Assembly: GCA_030535235.1 (NCBI GenBank)
Contig: JAUNCL010000018.1
Span: 1 to 49,894 of the forward strand
DNA length: 49,894 nt
Source: Bacillota bacterium
GTDB taxonomy: Bacteria > Bacillota > Clostridia > Oscillospirales > Oscillospiraceae
Direction of reading: 5' to 3'
Part shown: positions 26,239-34,761 of the stretch, piece after piece
Numbering within the stretch: position 1 is the first letter of the stretch
How the letters are laid out: every line of letters starts with the position of its first letter
Made by a program: the position numbers and the translations under genes
Notes under the pieces: generated by a model
The model's input: the letters and a program-made list of their open reading frames with translations, nothing else
Told to the model about the DNA's origin: nothing
Database searches by the model: none

Positions 26239-28179
26239 ATGCCTAATCATCTGCAGGGCCAGACCAGCCCTTACCTGCGCCAGCACGCAGACAATCCCGT
26301 GGACTGGTACCCCTGGTGCGAGGAGGCCTTCGAGAAGGCCCGCCGGGAGGACAAGCCCATCTTTCTCAGCATCGGCTACAGCACCTGCCACTGGTGCCAC
26401 GTGATGGCCCACGAGAGCTTCGAGGACCGGGAGGTGGCCGACCTGCTGAACCAGGGGTTCGTGTCCATCAAGGTGGACCGGGAGGAGCGGCCGGACATCG
26501 ACAGCCTCTACATGGCCGTCTGCCAGGCCTTCACCGGCAGCGGCGGCTGGCCCACCACCCTCTTCCTGACCCCCGACCAGAAGCCCTTCTTCGCCGGGAC
26601 CTACTTCCCCAAGGAGAGCCAGCGGGGCATGCCCGGGATGCTCCACCTGCTGCCCGCCGTCCTCCGGGCCTGGCGGGAGGACCGGGACCGGCTGCTGGCC
26701 CCGGCAGACCAGGTCATCGCCCTCCTCCGGGAGAGTGCCTCTGCCGCCTCCCAAATTCCCGACGAGGCCGTTCTCCAAAAGGCCCTCAGCCTCTGGCGGG
26801 CCTCCTACGACGCCGTGTGGGGCGGCTTCGGCTCGGCCCCCAAGTTCCCCATGGGCCACAACCTGTGGTGTCTGCTGACCTGCGGGGAAAAGCTCCACGA
26901 CCCCACCGCCCTGGCCATGGCAGAGAAGACCCTAACGCATCTCTACCAGGGCGGCATCTTCGACCACATCGGCGGGGGATTCTCCCGGTACTCCACCGAC
27001 CGGCAGTTCCTCATCCCCCACTTTGAAAAGATGCTCTACGACAACGCCCTGCTGATGCTGGCCTACTGCAAGGCCTACTCCCTCACCCAGCGGGAGCGGT
27101 ACAAAGAGGTGGCCCTGCAAACGGCCCACTATGTGCTGGAGGAGCTGACCCTTCCCTCCGGGGCCTTCGCCAGCGCCCAGGACGCCGACAGCCAGGGCCA
27201 GGAGGGCAGCTACTACGCCTTCCGGCCGGAGGAGATCCTTGACGTACTGGGGGCGTCCGACGGAACCCGGTTCAACCAGTGCTACCACATCTCTCCCCAG
27301 GGGAACTTTGAGGGGAAGAGCATCCCCACCCTGATCCCGGGGGACACCGCTCCGGAGACCTGCGCCGGTCTTCTGCCCAAGCTCCGGGCCTACCGGCGGC
27401 AGCGGTATCCCCTCCACCGGGACGACAAGGTCCTCACCGGCTGGAACGGGCTGATGATCGCCGCCATGGCCTGGCTGTACCGGGTCACCGGGCAGATCCT
27501 CTTTCTGAAAGCCGCCCAACGGGCCTGGCAGTATCTGGACCAGCACCACCGCCAGGGAGACGAGCTCTTCGCCTCCAGCCTGGAGGAACAGACCGGTCCC
27601 AAGGGCTTTTTAGAGGACTACGCCTTCCTCTCCCTGGGCCTTGTGACCCTCTACGAAGTCACCCTGGAGCCGGGCTATCTGGACCAGGCCCAGGCCTTCT
27701 GCCGCAAGGTCCAGGCCGACTTTGCCGACCGGGAGCGGGGCGGGTTTTACCTCACCGCCAAGGACAGCGACCCCCTCCTGATCCGCCCCAAGGAGACTGC
27801 CGACGGGGCCCTCCCCAGCGGTAACACCACCATGGCCTACGTCCTGGTGCGGCTGGCCCACCTGACCAGGGACGAGGCATGGGGCCAGGCCGCCCAGCAG
27901 CAGCTCTCCTTCCTGGCCGGGCAGGCATCGGCCTATCCCACCGCCTACCCCATGTACCTGCTGGCCCTGCTGGAGGACGCCTATCCCCCGGAGGAGATCA
28001 CCGTCACGGCCAAAAGCGCCAAGGACCTGCCCCAGCAGCCCTGGCCCTTCCCTCTGGACGCGGTGGTCACCTTCCACGACACCCCCTCCGATGCCCATCC
28101 CCTCCTCAACGACCAGACCACCTACGCAGTCTGCCGGAGAACCACCTGCCTGCCCCTCTCCAACCATTACCCGCAGTAA
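26239..28179 (+). CDS. YyaL/DUF255 thioredoxin-domain protein
   Basis: This 646-residue protein is of the YyaL / spermatogenesis-associated protein 20 type. The N-terminal 170 residues are a thioredoxin-like DUF255 domain with [14 protein letters not shown] (48-61), in which Cys50 and Cys53 form a CxxC pair, then [11 protein letters not shown] and [11 protein letters not shown]. The remainder is an alpha/alpha toroid resembling N-acylglucosamine epimerase-type enzymes ([29 protein letters not shown]). The function in bacteria is unknown. A strong AAAAGGAGG site lies seven bases before the ATG. It begins 31 bases after the pfp terminator. CATACTAT (26211-26218) sits just upstream and could be a -10, but no matching -35 is clear. 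Confidence 0.9.
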   Translation: MPNHLQGQTSPYLRQHADNPVDWYPWCEEAFEKARREDKPIFLSIGYSTCHWCHVMAHESFEDREVADLLNQGFVSIKVDREERPDIDSLYMAVCQAFTGSGGWPTTLFLTPDQKPFFAGTYFPKESQRGMPGMLHLLPAVLRAWREDRDRLLAPADQVIALLRESASAASQIPDEAVLQKALSLWRASYDAVWGGFGSAPKFPMGHNLWCLLTCGEKLHDPTALAMAEKTLTHLYQGGIFDHIGGGFSRYSTDRQFLIPHFEKMLYDNALLMLAYCKAYSLTQRERYKEVALQTAHYVLEELTLPSGAFASAQDADSQGQEGSYYAFRPEEILDVLGASDGTRFNQCYHISPQGNFEGKSIPTLIPGDTAPETCAGLLPKLRAYRRQRYPLHRDDKVLTGWNGLMIAAMAWLYRVTGQILFLKAAQRAWQYLDQHHRQGDELFASSLEEQTGPKGFLEDYAFLSLGLVTLYEVTLEPGYLDQAQAFCRKVQADFADRERGGFYLTAKDSDPLLIRPKETADGALPSGNTTMAYVLVRLAHLTRDEAWGQAAQQQLSFLAGQASAYPTAYPMYLLALLEDAYPPEEITVTAKSAKDLPQQPWPFPLDAVVTFHDTPSDAHPLLNDQTTYAVCRRTTCLPLSNHYPQ

Positions 28180-28181
28180 TC

Positions 28182-28222
28182 AAAAACGGAACCCTATCCC
28201 AAGCGGATAGGGTTCCGTTTTT
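28182..28222. terminator. terminator after the YyaL-like gene
   Basis: ACGGAACCCTATCC (28186-28199) pairs with GGATAGGGTTCCGT (28205-28218), followed by TTTT; the A-run at 28182-28186 would let it work on the - strand too. Confidence 0.9.
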
Positions 28223-28240
28223 TCACTGGGGGATACCCAC

Positions 28241-28345
28241 GCTCTTGCCTCCCCCTCTGGGGGAGGTGGCTTTGGGCCCGCAGGCCCAAAGCCGGAGAGG
28301 GCGATTCTGTATCGGCAGAGATTCACCCTCTCAGCAAGGGGAGCC
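28241..28345. repeat. Three-hairpin structured intergenic element
   Basis: Three successive perfect stems: CCTCCCCC/GGGGGAGG (28248-28255 with 28259-28266), GGCTTTGGGCC/GGCCCAAAGCC (28268-28278 with 28283-28293), and GAGAGGG/CCCTCTC (28295-28301 with 28326-28332). It lies between the YyaL terminator and the 3' end of the sipL-like gene. From general familiarity, similar CTCCCC...GGGGAG palindromic modules are dispersed in gut Clostridia genomes. There is one copy here, so repeat status is inferred. Confidence 0.55.
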
Positions 28346-28354
28346 CCCATTTTG

Positions 28355-29869
28355 TCAGCGTGGAATCAACAGCATCTGACCGGGGTAGAGCTCGCTGGAG
28401 GTCAGGCCGCTGGCCTCCAGGATCTCCTGGTCGGTGGAGAGGCAGGCCTTGGCCACGTCCCACAGGGTCTCCCCCTGCCGGACCGCCCGGAGGATCACCG
28501 AGGGACGCTGGCCCTCTTCCTCCCGCTTCTCCCCCAGGGCCACCCGGTCCACCAGGGATGCCTCCCGGCTCTCCAGGGCCATCCACCGGAAGCTTAGGGG
28601 GAGGGAGAACTCCACCCCCTCACCGGCGGGGGCCGCCGTGGGCATCCGCAGGATCTCTCCGGAAAAGACGCAGGGAGTCTCCCCCTGGCCGGACAGGCGA
28701 TGCTCCGCCGTCACCGTCTGGTGGAGGCTGGCAGGGCCCTCCTCCCCCTGGTAGAGGACTATCACATGGACCTCCTGGGTGAGGATGCGGTCCTCTCCCT
28801 CCTGCCGCTGTCCCCTCCGGCCCAGGCGGGCCTGGACCTCCAGGATCTCCACCGGCAGGCCCTGGGTCTCCATCACAGACCGGACGGTCTCCTGGTCCTC
28901 TCCCCGGCCCAGCAGGCGCTGAACCGTCACGGGGCTCTCCCCGGTCTCCAGGTCATACACCGTGCTGTACAGATCGGCCAGCACCGGGACCTCCACCTGC
29001 TTCCGCAGGACAGCCTGGGCCTGGAGGGCCAGCTCCGCCTGGAAGGCGTGGGGGTCCTCCCCGTCCAGGGTGCACTTCACGTCGGTAAAGAGCAGCTCCA
29101 GATCGCACAGGGCGTCCTCGCTGTCCTCCCCGGCGTCCATGATCTGGGAGTAGGGCAGACGGAACTCGTTCTGAAAGACCGAGCCATCCTCTCCCCGGCA
29201 CAGGACCCGCAGGGCGGCCTCTCCCTTGAAGACCAGCTTGGTGCCGATGACCCGGGCCTCCGAGCAGGTGCAGCCCACCCGGGTCCCCAGCAGGCGCTCC
29301 ACCGCCGGCCGTCCGGCGGGCAGCGTCAGGGTGTCACTGTAAGTAAAGCTCTTGTCCTGGGCGCTCACCGCCATCAGGCTGCGGAACACATCGGTCCGCT
29401 GACGGATGGCATAGGTCTCCCCCTCCTCCGCCAGGGTGGCCAGGGAGAGGGTCTGGGGGGCAAAGCCCTCCACCTCCATCTGCCAGTTGGCCCGCACCAG
29501 GACCTTGCGGGGGTTGAGCAGGTGGACATCCACCGACAGGACGCTGGGGATGACCCGGAGCATACACCGCCGGGTGACCTTTGGCAGGTCCGGGGAGGCG
29601 GCGATGGGCAGGGTCACCTCCATGGCCTCCAGAGCCCCCTCCCCTTCCGGCTGGTAGAGGATGGTGACCTTCAGCAGACCGGAGAACTCCGCCTTCCCCT
29701 CCTGGGGCTCCTTGCGCTGCAGCAGCAGCTTCCCCTCCCCGTCCAGCACCTGCCAGATGTCCGGGCAGGCGTCGGGGACGATCATTTCCGCGGTTTCTTC
29801 CTGTTCCAATGTGGTGCGGCAGACGGTCTCCCAGCACCGCACAGTTTCTCGCCGGAGTTCCAATTCCAT
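28355..29869 (-). CDS. sipL: SipL-like SPOCS (DUF3794) and LysM protein
   Basis: The 504-residue protein has three SPOCS/DUF3794-like segments (about 27-92, 195-245 and 335-400) and a C-terminal LysM domain (about 459-504, beginning AVRQGETLWDVA and ending YPGQMLLIPR). This architecture and size match C. difficile SipL, which binds the spore ATPase SpoIVA through LysM and is needed for coat localisation and cortex assembly around the forespore. The neighbouring spoVM supports this, because SpoVM anchors SpoIVA. A sigma-E-like promoter (29915-29943) suggests mother-cell expression. The AAAGGA site is about twelve bases from the ATG, rather far. Other DUF3794-LysM proteins exist, so the orthology call is moderate. 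Confidence 0.75.
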   Translation of the reverse strand: MELELRRETVRCWETVCRTTLEQEETAEMIVPDACPDIWQVLDGEGKLLLQRKEPQEGKAEFSGLLKVTILYQPEGEGALEAMEVTLPIAASPDLPKVTRRCMLRVIPSVLSVDVHLLNPRKVLVRANWQMEVEGFAPQTLSLATLAEEGETYAIRQRTDVFRSLMAVSAQDKSFTYSDTLTLPAGRPAVERLLGTRVGCTCSEARVIGTKLVFKGEAALRVLCRGEDGSVFQNEFRLPYSQIMDAGEDSEDALCDLELLFTDVKCTLDGEDPHAFQAELALQAQAVLRKQVEVPVLADLYSTVYDLETGESPVTVQRLLGRGEDQETVRSVMETQGLPVEILEVQARLGRRGQRQEGEDRILTQEVHVIVLYQGEEGPASLHQTVTAEHRLSGQGETPCVFSGEILRMPTAAPAGEGVEFSLPLSFRWMALESREASLVDRVALGEKREEEGQRPSVILRAVRQGETLWDVAKACLSTDQEILEASGLTSSELYPGQMLLIPR

Positions 29870-29914
29870 AGTGTGACCAGTCCTTTCCCTTCAGTACAAG
29901 GTAGTATCTGTCCC

Positions 29915-29943
29915 ATCCTATGTCCGGCCTCCGGCGGGTATGC
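29915..29943 (-). promoter_or_regulatory. candidate sigma-E-type promoter for sipL
   Basis: Read on the - strand: GCATACC (29943-29937), a 14-base spacer, CATAGGAT (29922-29915). This fits the mother-cell sigma-E pattern (ATA-containing -35, CATAnnnT -10). It overlaps the end of spoVM and lies 45 bases before sipL. Confidence 0.5.
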
Positions 29944-29947
29944 CGGT

Positions 29948-30016
29948 TCAGATGCGGAAAATCTTTTTCAATAACCCCGCCAGGGCCTTGGGCGCGCTCA
30001 GTACCACCATTTTCAT
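29948..30016 (-). CDS. spoVM: Stage V sporulation protein SpoVM (22 residues)
   Basis: This tiny gene begins MKMVVLSAPKALAG and ends in a basic, hydrophobic tail; ATG is at 30016 and TGA at 29950-29948. SpoVM is an amphipathic peptide that recognises the convex forespore membrane and tethers SpoIVA there. The B. subtilis peptide (26 residues) shares Met1, Lys2, Pro9, Lys10, Leu12 and Gly14 in register; Pro9 is the residue known to be critical. A GGGAGGGA ribosome site (30029-30022) lies five bases upstream. The position just after rsgA in a stp-pknB-rsgA cluster mirrors B. subtilis, where spoVM lies a little beyond rsgA. The next gene, a SipL-like SpoIVA partner, reinforces the call. Confidence 0.85.
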   Translation of the reverse strand: MKMVVLSAPKALAGLLKKIFRI

Positions 30017-30039
30017 GTGAGTCCCTCCCTTCCGATAAC

Positions 30040-30087
30040 ACACCACCCGGCTGTTCTCAGTCTATGCTGAAAACAGCCGGGTGGTGT
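30040..30087 (-). terminator. long hairpin between rsgA and spoVM
   Basis: ACACCACCCGGCTGTT (30040-30055) pairs perfectly with AACAGCCGGGTGGTGT (30072-30087), a 16-bp stem. A T-run is lacking on the - strand, so it may be an imperfect terminator of the rsgA transcript. CATAGACT in its loop (30066-30059) resembles a sporulation -10 box for spoVM, but no matching -35 is seen. Confidence 0.6.
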
Positions 30088-30091
30088 TCGT

Positions 30092-30991
30092 TTACCCCTT
30101 GGGATTTTCCCAGGGCTTGTTCTCCTTGGCCAGCTCGTAGAGCCGCACATAGCTGCGGTGGCGGCTGGGTTGGATCTTGCCCTCCTTCAGGGCCTCCAGG
30201 ACGGCGCAGCCCTTCTCCTTCACATGGGCGCAGCCGATGAAGCGGCACTGGTCCAGGTAGGGCCGGAACTCCCGGAAGGCGTGCTGAAGGGCCTCCTTCT
30301 CCCGGATCTCCCCCTTGTCGGTGTCAAAGGCGGAGAAGCCGGGGGTGTCGGCGATGAGCCCCCCGGAGACCGGGAAGAGCTCCACATGGCGGGTGGTGTG
30401 GCGGCCCCGGCCCAGCTTCTCGCTGATCTCCCCGGTGGCCAGACCGAAGTCGGGCTCCAGGGCGTTGAGGATGCTGGACTTGCCCACGCCGGAGTTGCCG
30501 GTGAAGGCCGAGATCTTCCCGGCCAGCAGAGAGCGAAGCTCCTCGATGCCCTGGCCGGTCTCGGCACTGACCCGGATGGTGTGGAACCCGGCGGCGTCAT
30601 AGATGCGGAAAAGCTCCTCCGCCTGGACCAGATCCCACTTGTTGATGCAGAGAATGGGCTCGCAGTCCTTGGTCTCTGCCAAGGCGGTGATCCGGTCCAC
30701 CAGAAAGGGGTCGGTCACCGGAATGGCCCCAGAGGCGATGATGACCATCTGGTCGATGTTGGCCACAGCAGGCCGCTGGAAGAAGTTCCTGCGGGGCAGG
30801 ATCTCATCCAGGGAGCCGGTGCCGTCGGCCTGGACGGTGATGGCCGCCCGGTCCCCCACCAGGGGGGTGATTTTCTTGTAACGGAATTTCCCTCTGGCCC
30901 GGCAGGTGACCAGCTCCCCGTCGGGGCACTGGACATAATAGAACCCGCTGAGGGCCTTGAGGATGATTCCCTCTTTCTTTTGTTCCCTCAT
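30092..30991 (-). CDS. rsgA: Small ribosomal subunit biogenesis GTPase RsgA
   Basis: RsgA is a circularly permuted GTPase that assists late 30S maturation. The 299-residue protein has an N-terminal OB fold, then G4 (NKWD, 117-120) ahead of G1 (GNSGVGKS, 165-172), the order diagnostic of permutation, then DTPGFS as G3. The C-terminal zinc site is CRFIGCAH with a following Cys in EKGCAV. The start lies six bases after the pknB stop and has only a weak ribosome site, implying translational coupling. Next to stp and pknB, it follows the B. subtilis prpC-prkC-rsgA order; the kinase is known to phosphorylate RsgA there. Confidence 0.96.
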   Translation of the reverse strand: MREQKKEGIILKALSGFYYVQCPDGELVTCRARGKFRYKKITPLVGDRAAITVQADGTGSLDEILPRRNFFQRPAVANIDQMVIIASGAIPVTDPFLVDRITALAETKDCEPILCINKWDLVQAEELFRIYDAAGFHTIRVSAETGQGIEELRSLLAGKISAFTGNSGVGKSSILNALEPDFGLATGEISEKLGRGRHTTRHVELFPVSGGLIADTPGFSAFDTDKGEIREKEALQHAFREFRPYLDQCRFIGCAHVKEKGCAVLEALKEGKIQPSRHRSYVRLYELAKENKPWENPKG

Positions 30992-30997
30992 AGTCGA

Positions 30998-32956
30998 TCA
31001 AAACTGCACTTCTTTGGTTTCTACCAGCTCGTCATCGATATAGATGCAGACCTGCTGGGTGCCGGTGCCCTCCACGGAGGTGGTCACGATGCCCACGGAG
31101 GTGTTCACCACCTGGTTGTAGGCCTCCTGGCCGTCCACGGTGATGCGGACGGTGACGCTCTCCCGGTCGCTGGGCAGGGTCACGGAGATGGGCTGGGAGC
31201 TGATGGGCTTGGATTCCGGTCCCTTGCTGTAGTGCAGGGTGACGGCAGTCCCCTCCTCCACCTCGGTGTTGGGGGCGATGCTCTGGTAGACCACGATGCC
31301 CTTGTCCTTCTCGCTGGCGATCTCCTCGGTACTGCCCACCTTGAGACCCAGGTTTTCCAGCATCCGCCGGGCCTGGTCAATGGACTGGCCGGTGACCGAG
31401 GGCACGATGACCGTCTGGCTCTTGGGCCCCTTGCTGATGACCAGATGGACCTGGTCGCCGGGGTAAAGCGCGGTGCCCTTGGCGGGGCTGTAGGAGATGA
31501 CGCGGTTCTCTTCCACATCGTCGGAGAACTCATAGTCCGGGGTATCGACCTTGAGGCCGATCTCCTGGAGGGCCTTGACGGCGTCCTCGTAGGTCATCTT
31601 CTTCACGTCGATCATCTTCACAGCCTCCTGGCCGCCGCTGATGGTCACGGTGATGGTGGAGCCCTCCTCCACCTCCTTGCCCGGCTTGGGGTTCTGGTCC
31701 ATGATCTGGTCCTTCTCAAACTGATCGCTGTATTCCACCGATCCCTGGACCACCTTGAACTTTTCTGAAAGCTCCGGGTCGCCGTAGACCTCCGACAAGG
31801 TCATGCCGGTCAGGTCCGGGACCTCCGCCGTGGGGGCCTTGTTGAAGATACCGCTGAAGAAGGTCAGCCACAGGATCAGGGCCGCCCCCACCAGGAAGAC
31901 GATGACCACGATGGGAATTACCTTGCTCTTGCTGTTCTCCTCCTCGTACTCCTCCGGCGGTTCCTCCCGGCGCCGGGGAGGCGGCGGGGGAGCGGGACGG
32001 GTCCGGACGGGGGGACGCTGGCGGCGGCTCTGGGCGCCGGTGCCGCCCTCCACCACCTGGGTGGGCTCGTCGGGCATGGGCTGGGCGCCGTGGAAGCTGG
32101 CCAGATTGTAGTGGAAAAGGATCTGAGGATTTTTGCGAAAATCCTCCAGGTCCCGGAGCATGGCCCCGGCGTTGAGATACCGCTGGTCGATCCGGGAGGC
32201 CATGGCCTTCATGGTGATCTCCTCCAGGCCCGGTGGGATCTCCGGGTTCAGTTCCCTGGGGGAGAGGGGGGTGGCGTTGATGTGCTGGATGGCCACAGAC
32301 ACCGCCGAGTCCCCGTCGAAGGGCAGGCGGCCGGTGAGCATCTCGTAGAGGACCACGCCGGCGGAGTAGATATCCGCCCGGGCGTCGATGTGGCTGCCCC
32401 GGGCCTGCTCGGGGGAGATATAGTGGACCGAACCCAGGGCCTCCTGGGTGAGGGTGGTCTGGGCGGCGGACATGACCCGGGCGATGCCGAAGTCGGCCAC
32501 CTTCACGCTGCCGTCCCGGAGGACCATGATGTTCTGGGGCTTGATGTCCCGGTGGATGATCCCCCTGCCGTGGGCGTGGCCCAGAGCCCGGACGATCTGG
32601 GTGATGAAGTAGAGAGATTCCCTCCAGTTGAGGCTGCCGTTCTTCTTCTGCATATATTGCTTGAGGGTGATCCCGTCAATGAGCTCCATGACGATATAGT
32701 CCAGATCATCCCCCCGGCTGACGTCGTAGACGGAAACGATGTTCGGGTGGGAGAGCATGGCCACCGCCTGGGCCTCCTCGTGGAAGCGGCGGCGGAACTC
32801 CGCATCGGAGGCCAGGTCCTTCTTCAGCACCTTGATGGCCACGAAGCGGTGGAGCCGGTGGCAGTAGGCTTTGTAGACCACCGCCATCCCCCCTACCCCG
32901 ATCACGTCGAGTATCTCATACCGGTTATCGAGCATTTTACCGATGTATTGATCCAT
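30998..32956 (-). CDS. pknB: PASTA-domain Ser/Thr protein kinase
   Basis: This 652-residue membrane kinase senses muropeptides or lipid II and controls growth and germination in related bacteria. Residues 13-280 are a Hanks kinase with Lys42, HRDIKPQN (135-142), DFG (155-157) and activation loop SVHYISPEQARG. A Pro/Arg-rich juxtamembrane segment (315-335) precedes one membrane helix (347-369). Outside the cell are three PASTA repeats (about 379-443, 449-512 and 518-584), then a 70-residue beta-rich tail that is not PASTA-like. All catalytic residues are present. It lies 16 bases behind its phosphatase Stp. Confidence 0.95.
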   Translation of the reverse strand: MDQYIGKMLDNRYEILDVIGVGGMAVVYKAYCHRLHRFVAIKVLKKDLASDAEFRRRFHEEAQAVAMLSHPNIVSVYDVSRGDDLDYIVMELIDGITLKQYMQKKNGSLNWRESLYFITQIVRALGHAHGRGIIHRDIKPQNIMVLRDGSVKVADFGIARVMSAAQTTLTQEALGSVHYISPEQARGSHIDARADIYSAGVVLYEMLTGRLPFDGDSAVSVAIQHINATPLSPRELNPEIPPGLEEITMKAMASRIDQRYLNAGAMLRDLEDFRKNPQILFHYNLASFHGAQPMPDEPTQVVEGGTGAQSRRQRPPVRTRPAPPPPPRRREEPPEEYEEENSKSKVIPIVVIVFLVGAALILWLTFFSGIFNKAPTAEVPDLTGMTLSEVYGDPELSEKFKVVQGSVEYSDQFEKDQIMDQNPKPGKEVEEGSTITVTISGGQEAVKMIDVKKMTYEDAVKALQEIGLKVDTPDYEFSDDVEENRVISYSPAKGTALYPGDQVHLVISKGPKSQTVIVPSVTGQSIDQARRMLENLGLKVGSTEEIASEKDKGIVVYQSIAPNTEVEEGTAVTLHYSKGPESKPISSQPISVTLPSDRESVTVRITVDGQEAYNQVVNTSVGIVTTSVEGTGTQQVCIYIDDELVETKEVQF

Positions 32957-32972
32957 GGCAACACACTCCTTT

Positions 32973-33704
32973 TCACAGTTGCAAGAGTACGATGGTCACG
33001 TTGTCCGGCGCGCCTTCTTCCAGCGTCCGGGCCAGGAGCCGCCGGCAGATCTCCTCCGGCGTTCCACCGGCCAGGATCTCCTTCCGGATCTCCTCGTCGG
33101 TGACCACATTGACCAATCCATCCGAGCACAGGAGGACGGCGTCCCCCTCCTCCACCTGCCGCTGGAACAGGTCCACCTGGACCTGTCTGGCGGTGCCAAG
33201 GGCCCGGGTGATCAGGTTTTTCTGGGGGTGGTGGCGGGCTTCCTCGGGGGTGATATCCCCCTTCCGCACCAGGTCCTCCACCACGGAATGATCCCGGGTG
33301 ATCCGCTGTATGACGCCCCGGGTGATGTGGTAGGCCCGGCTGTCCCCCACGTTGACCACCCAGAGGGTGTTCTCCCGCAGGAGGGCCCCCACCAGGGTGG
33401 TCCCCATCCCGGCATAGGCCCGGTTGGTGCCGGCCTTCAGATAGACCGCCCGGTTGGCCGCCTCGGTGGCCTGGACCAGCAGGGCGCCCTCCTCCTGGTA
33501 CTCCTCGGGCTCCTCCAGGCAGACCATGTGGTTCCGGAACCGGGAGACCGCCATGGCGCTGGCCAGGTCTCCGGCAGCCGCGCCCCCCATGCCGTCGCAT
33601 ACCACGGCCCAGGCGTAGGCGCCCTCCCTGAGCTCATAGGCGCAGGCGTCCTGATTGTCCCGACGAACCAATCCTCTGTCCGTCAGTCCCCATAGGGAAA
33701 CCAT
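32973..33704 (-). CDS. stp: PP2C-family Ser/Thr phosphatase Stp/PrpC
   Basis: The 243-residue metal-dependent phosphatase reverses the PASTA kinase. Metal-binding motifs are visible in order: VRRDNQDA, CDGMGGAAAG, VGDSRAY, LCSDGLVNVV and GAPDNVTIV. It is a single cytoplasmic domain of normal length. It sits 16 bases before pknB and 19 bases behind rlmN, as in most Firmicutes. Confidence 0.95.
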   Translation of the reverse strand: MVSLWGLTDRGLVRRDNQDACAYELREGAYAWAVVCDGMGGAAAGDLASAMAVSRFRNHMVCLEEPEEYQEEGALLVQATEAANRAVYLKAGTNRAYAGMGTTLVGALLRENTLWVVNVGDSRAYHITRGVIQRITRDHSVVEDLVRKGDITPEEARHHPQKNLITRALGTARQVQVDLFQRQVEEGDAVLLCSDGLVNVVTDEEIRKEILAGGTPEEICRRLLARTLEEGAPDNVTIVLLQL

Positions 33705-33723
33705 ACCGATCCACTCCTTTCCC

Positions 33724-34761
33724 TCAGCTGCGGTCCCCGCCGGCGGCCTTCATGGCCTTTCGGCGGAGCTGTCCGCAGGATGCGTCGATGTCGCTGCCCA
33801 GCCGCCGCCGGACCGTGGCGGTGATCCCCCGCTTTTCCAGCTGCTTCTGGAAGGCGGCCACCCGGGGGCTGGGCTGCAGGGGGCTCTCCTCCACGTGGTT
33901 CAGGGGGATGAGATTGACGTGGGCCACCGTCCCTTCCAGCCGGTCCCCCAGGAGGGCGGCGTGGCGGGGGCTGTCGTTGACCCCGTCGATCAGTGCGTAT
34001 TCATAGGAGATCCGCCGGCCGGTTTTTTGGAAGTAACGGCGGCAGGCGGCAAAGAGCTCCTCCACCCCGGCGGCCCGGTTCACGGGCATGATCCTGCTGC
34101 GGGTCTCGTCGTCGGGGGCGTGGAGGGAGACCGACAGGGTGAGCTGCAGGCCCTCCTCGGCCAGCCGGTCGATGCCCTTGATAAGGCCGCAGGTAGACAG
34201 GGAGATGTGGCGCATGCCGATGTTCACCCCGTCGGGGTGGTTCACCAGGGTGAGGAATTTCTTCACGTTGTCATAGTTATCCAGGGGCTCTCCGATCCCC
34301 ATCAGAACGATGTTGGAGATGGGACAGCCGGAGTCCTTTTGGGTAAAGATCACCTGATCCAGCAGCTCTGCCGCCGTCAGGTTGCGCACCCGTCCCCCCA
34401 GGGTGGAGGCGCAGAAGACGCAGCCCATGGCGCAGCCCACCTGGGAGGAGATGCAAACCGAGTTGCCGTGATGGTAGCGCATGAGAACGGTCTCGATGCA
34501 GTTGCCGTCGGCCAGTCTCCAGAGATATTTTATGGTGCCGTCCAGGTTTGATACCTGCTTCCGCTCCACCACCGGGGGAGTAAAGGGGCATTCCCGGGCG
34601 ATTTTCTCCCGAAGGGCCTTGGGCAGGTTGGTCATTTCCTCCACGGACTCCACGCCCCGGCTGAACCACTGGAAGATCTGCTTCCCCCGGAAGGCGGGCT
34701 GTCCCTGGTCCTTGCACCACTGGGTCAGCTCCTCCGGGGTCATGGATTTCAGGTCAGTCAT
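33724..34761 (-). CDS. rlmN: 23S rRNA / tRNA (adenine-C2)-methyltransferase RlmN
   Basis: This radical-SAM enzyme methylates A2503 of 23S rRNA and A37 of some tRNAs. The 345-residue protein has the CxxxCxxC cluster ligands Cys110, Cys114 and Cys117 (VGCAMGCVFC) and the catalytic C-terminal Cys near residue 329 (GSDIDASCGQLR). The ATG at 34761 has an AGGAGGAG site upstream. Much longer in-frame extensions would run antisense-like through rsmB and are rejected. The gene overlaps the end of rsmB by eight bases. Confidence 0.95.
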   Translation of the reverse strand: MTDLKSMTPEELTQWCKDQGQPAFRGKQIFQWFSRGVESVEEMTNLPKALREKIARECPFTPPVVERKQVSNLDGTIKYLWRLADGNCIETVLMRYHHGNSVCISSQVGCAMGCVFCASTLGGRVRNLTAAELLDQVIFTQKDSGCPISNIVLMGIGEPLDNYDNVKKFLTLVNHPDGVNIGMRHISLSTCGLIKGIDRLAEEGLQLTLSVSLHAPDDETRSRIMPVNRAAGVEELFAACRRYFQKTGRRISYEYALIDGVNDSPRHAALLGDRLEGTVAHVNLIPLNHVEESPLQPSPRVAAFQKQLEKRGITATVRRRLGSDIDASCGQLRRKAMKAAGGDRS

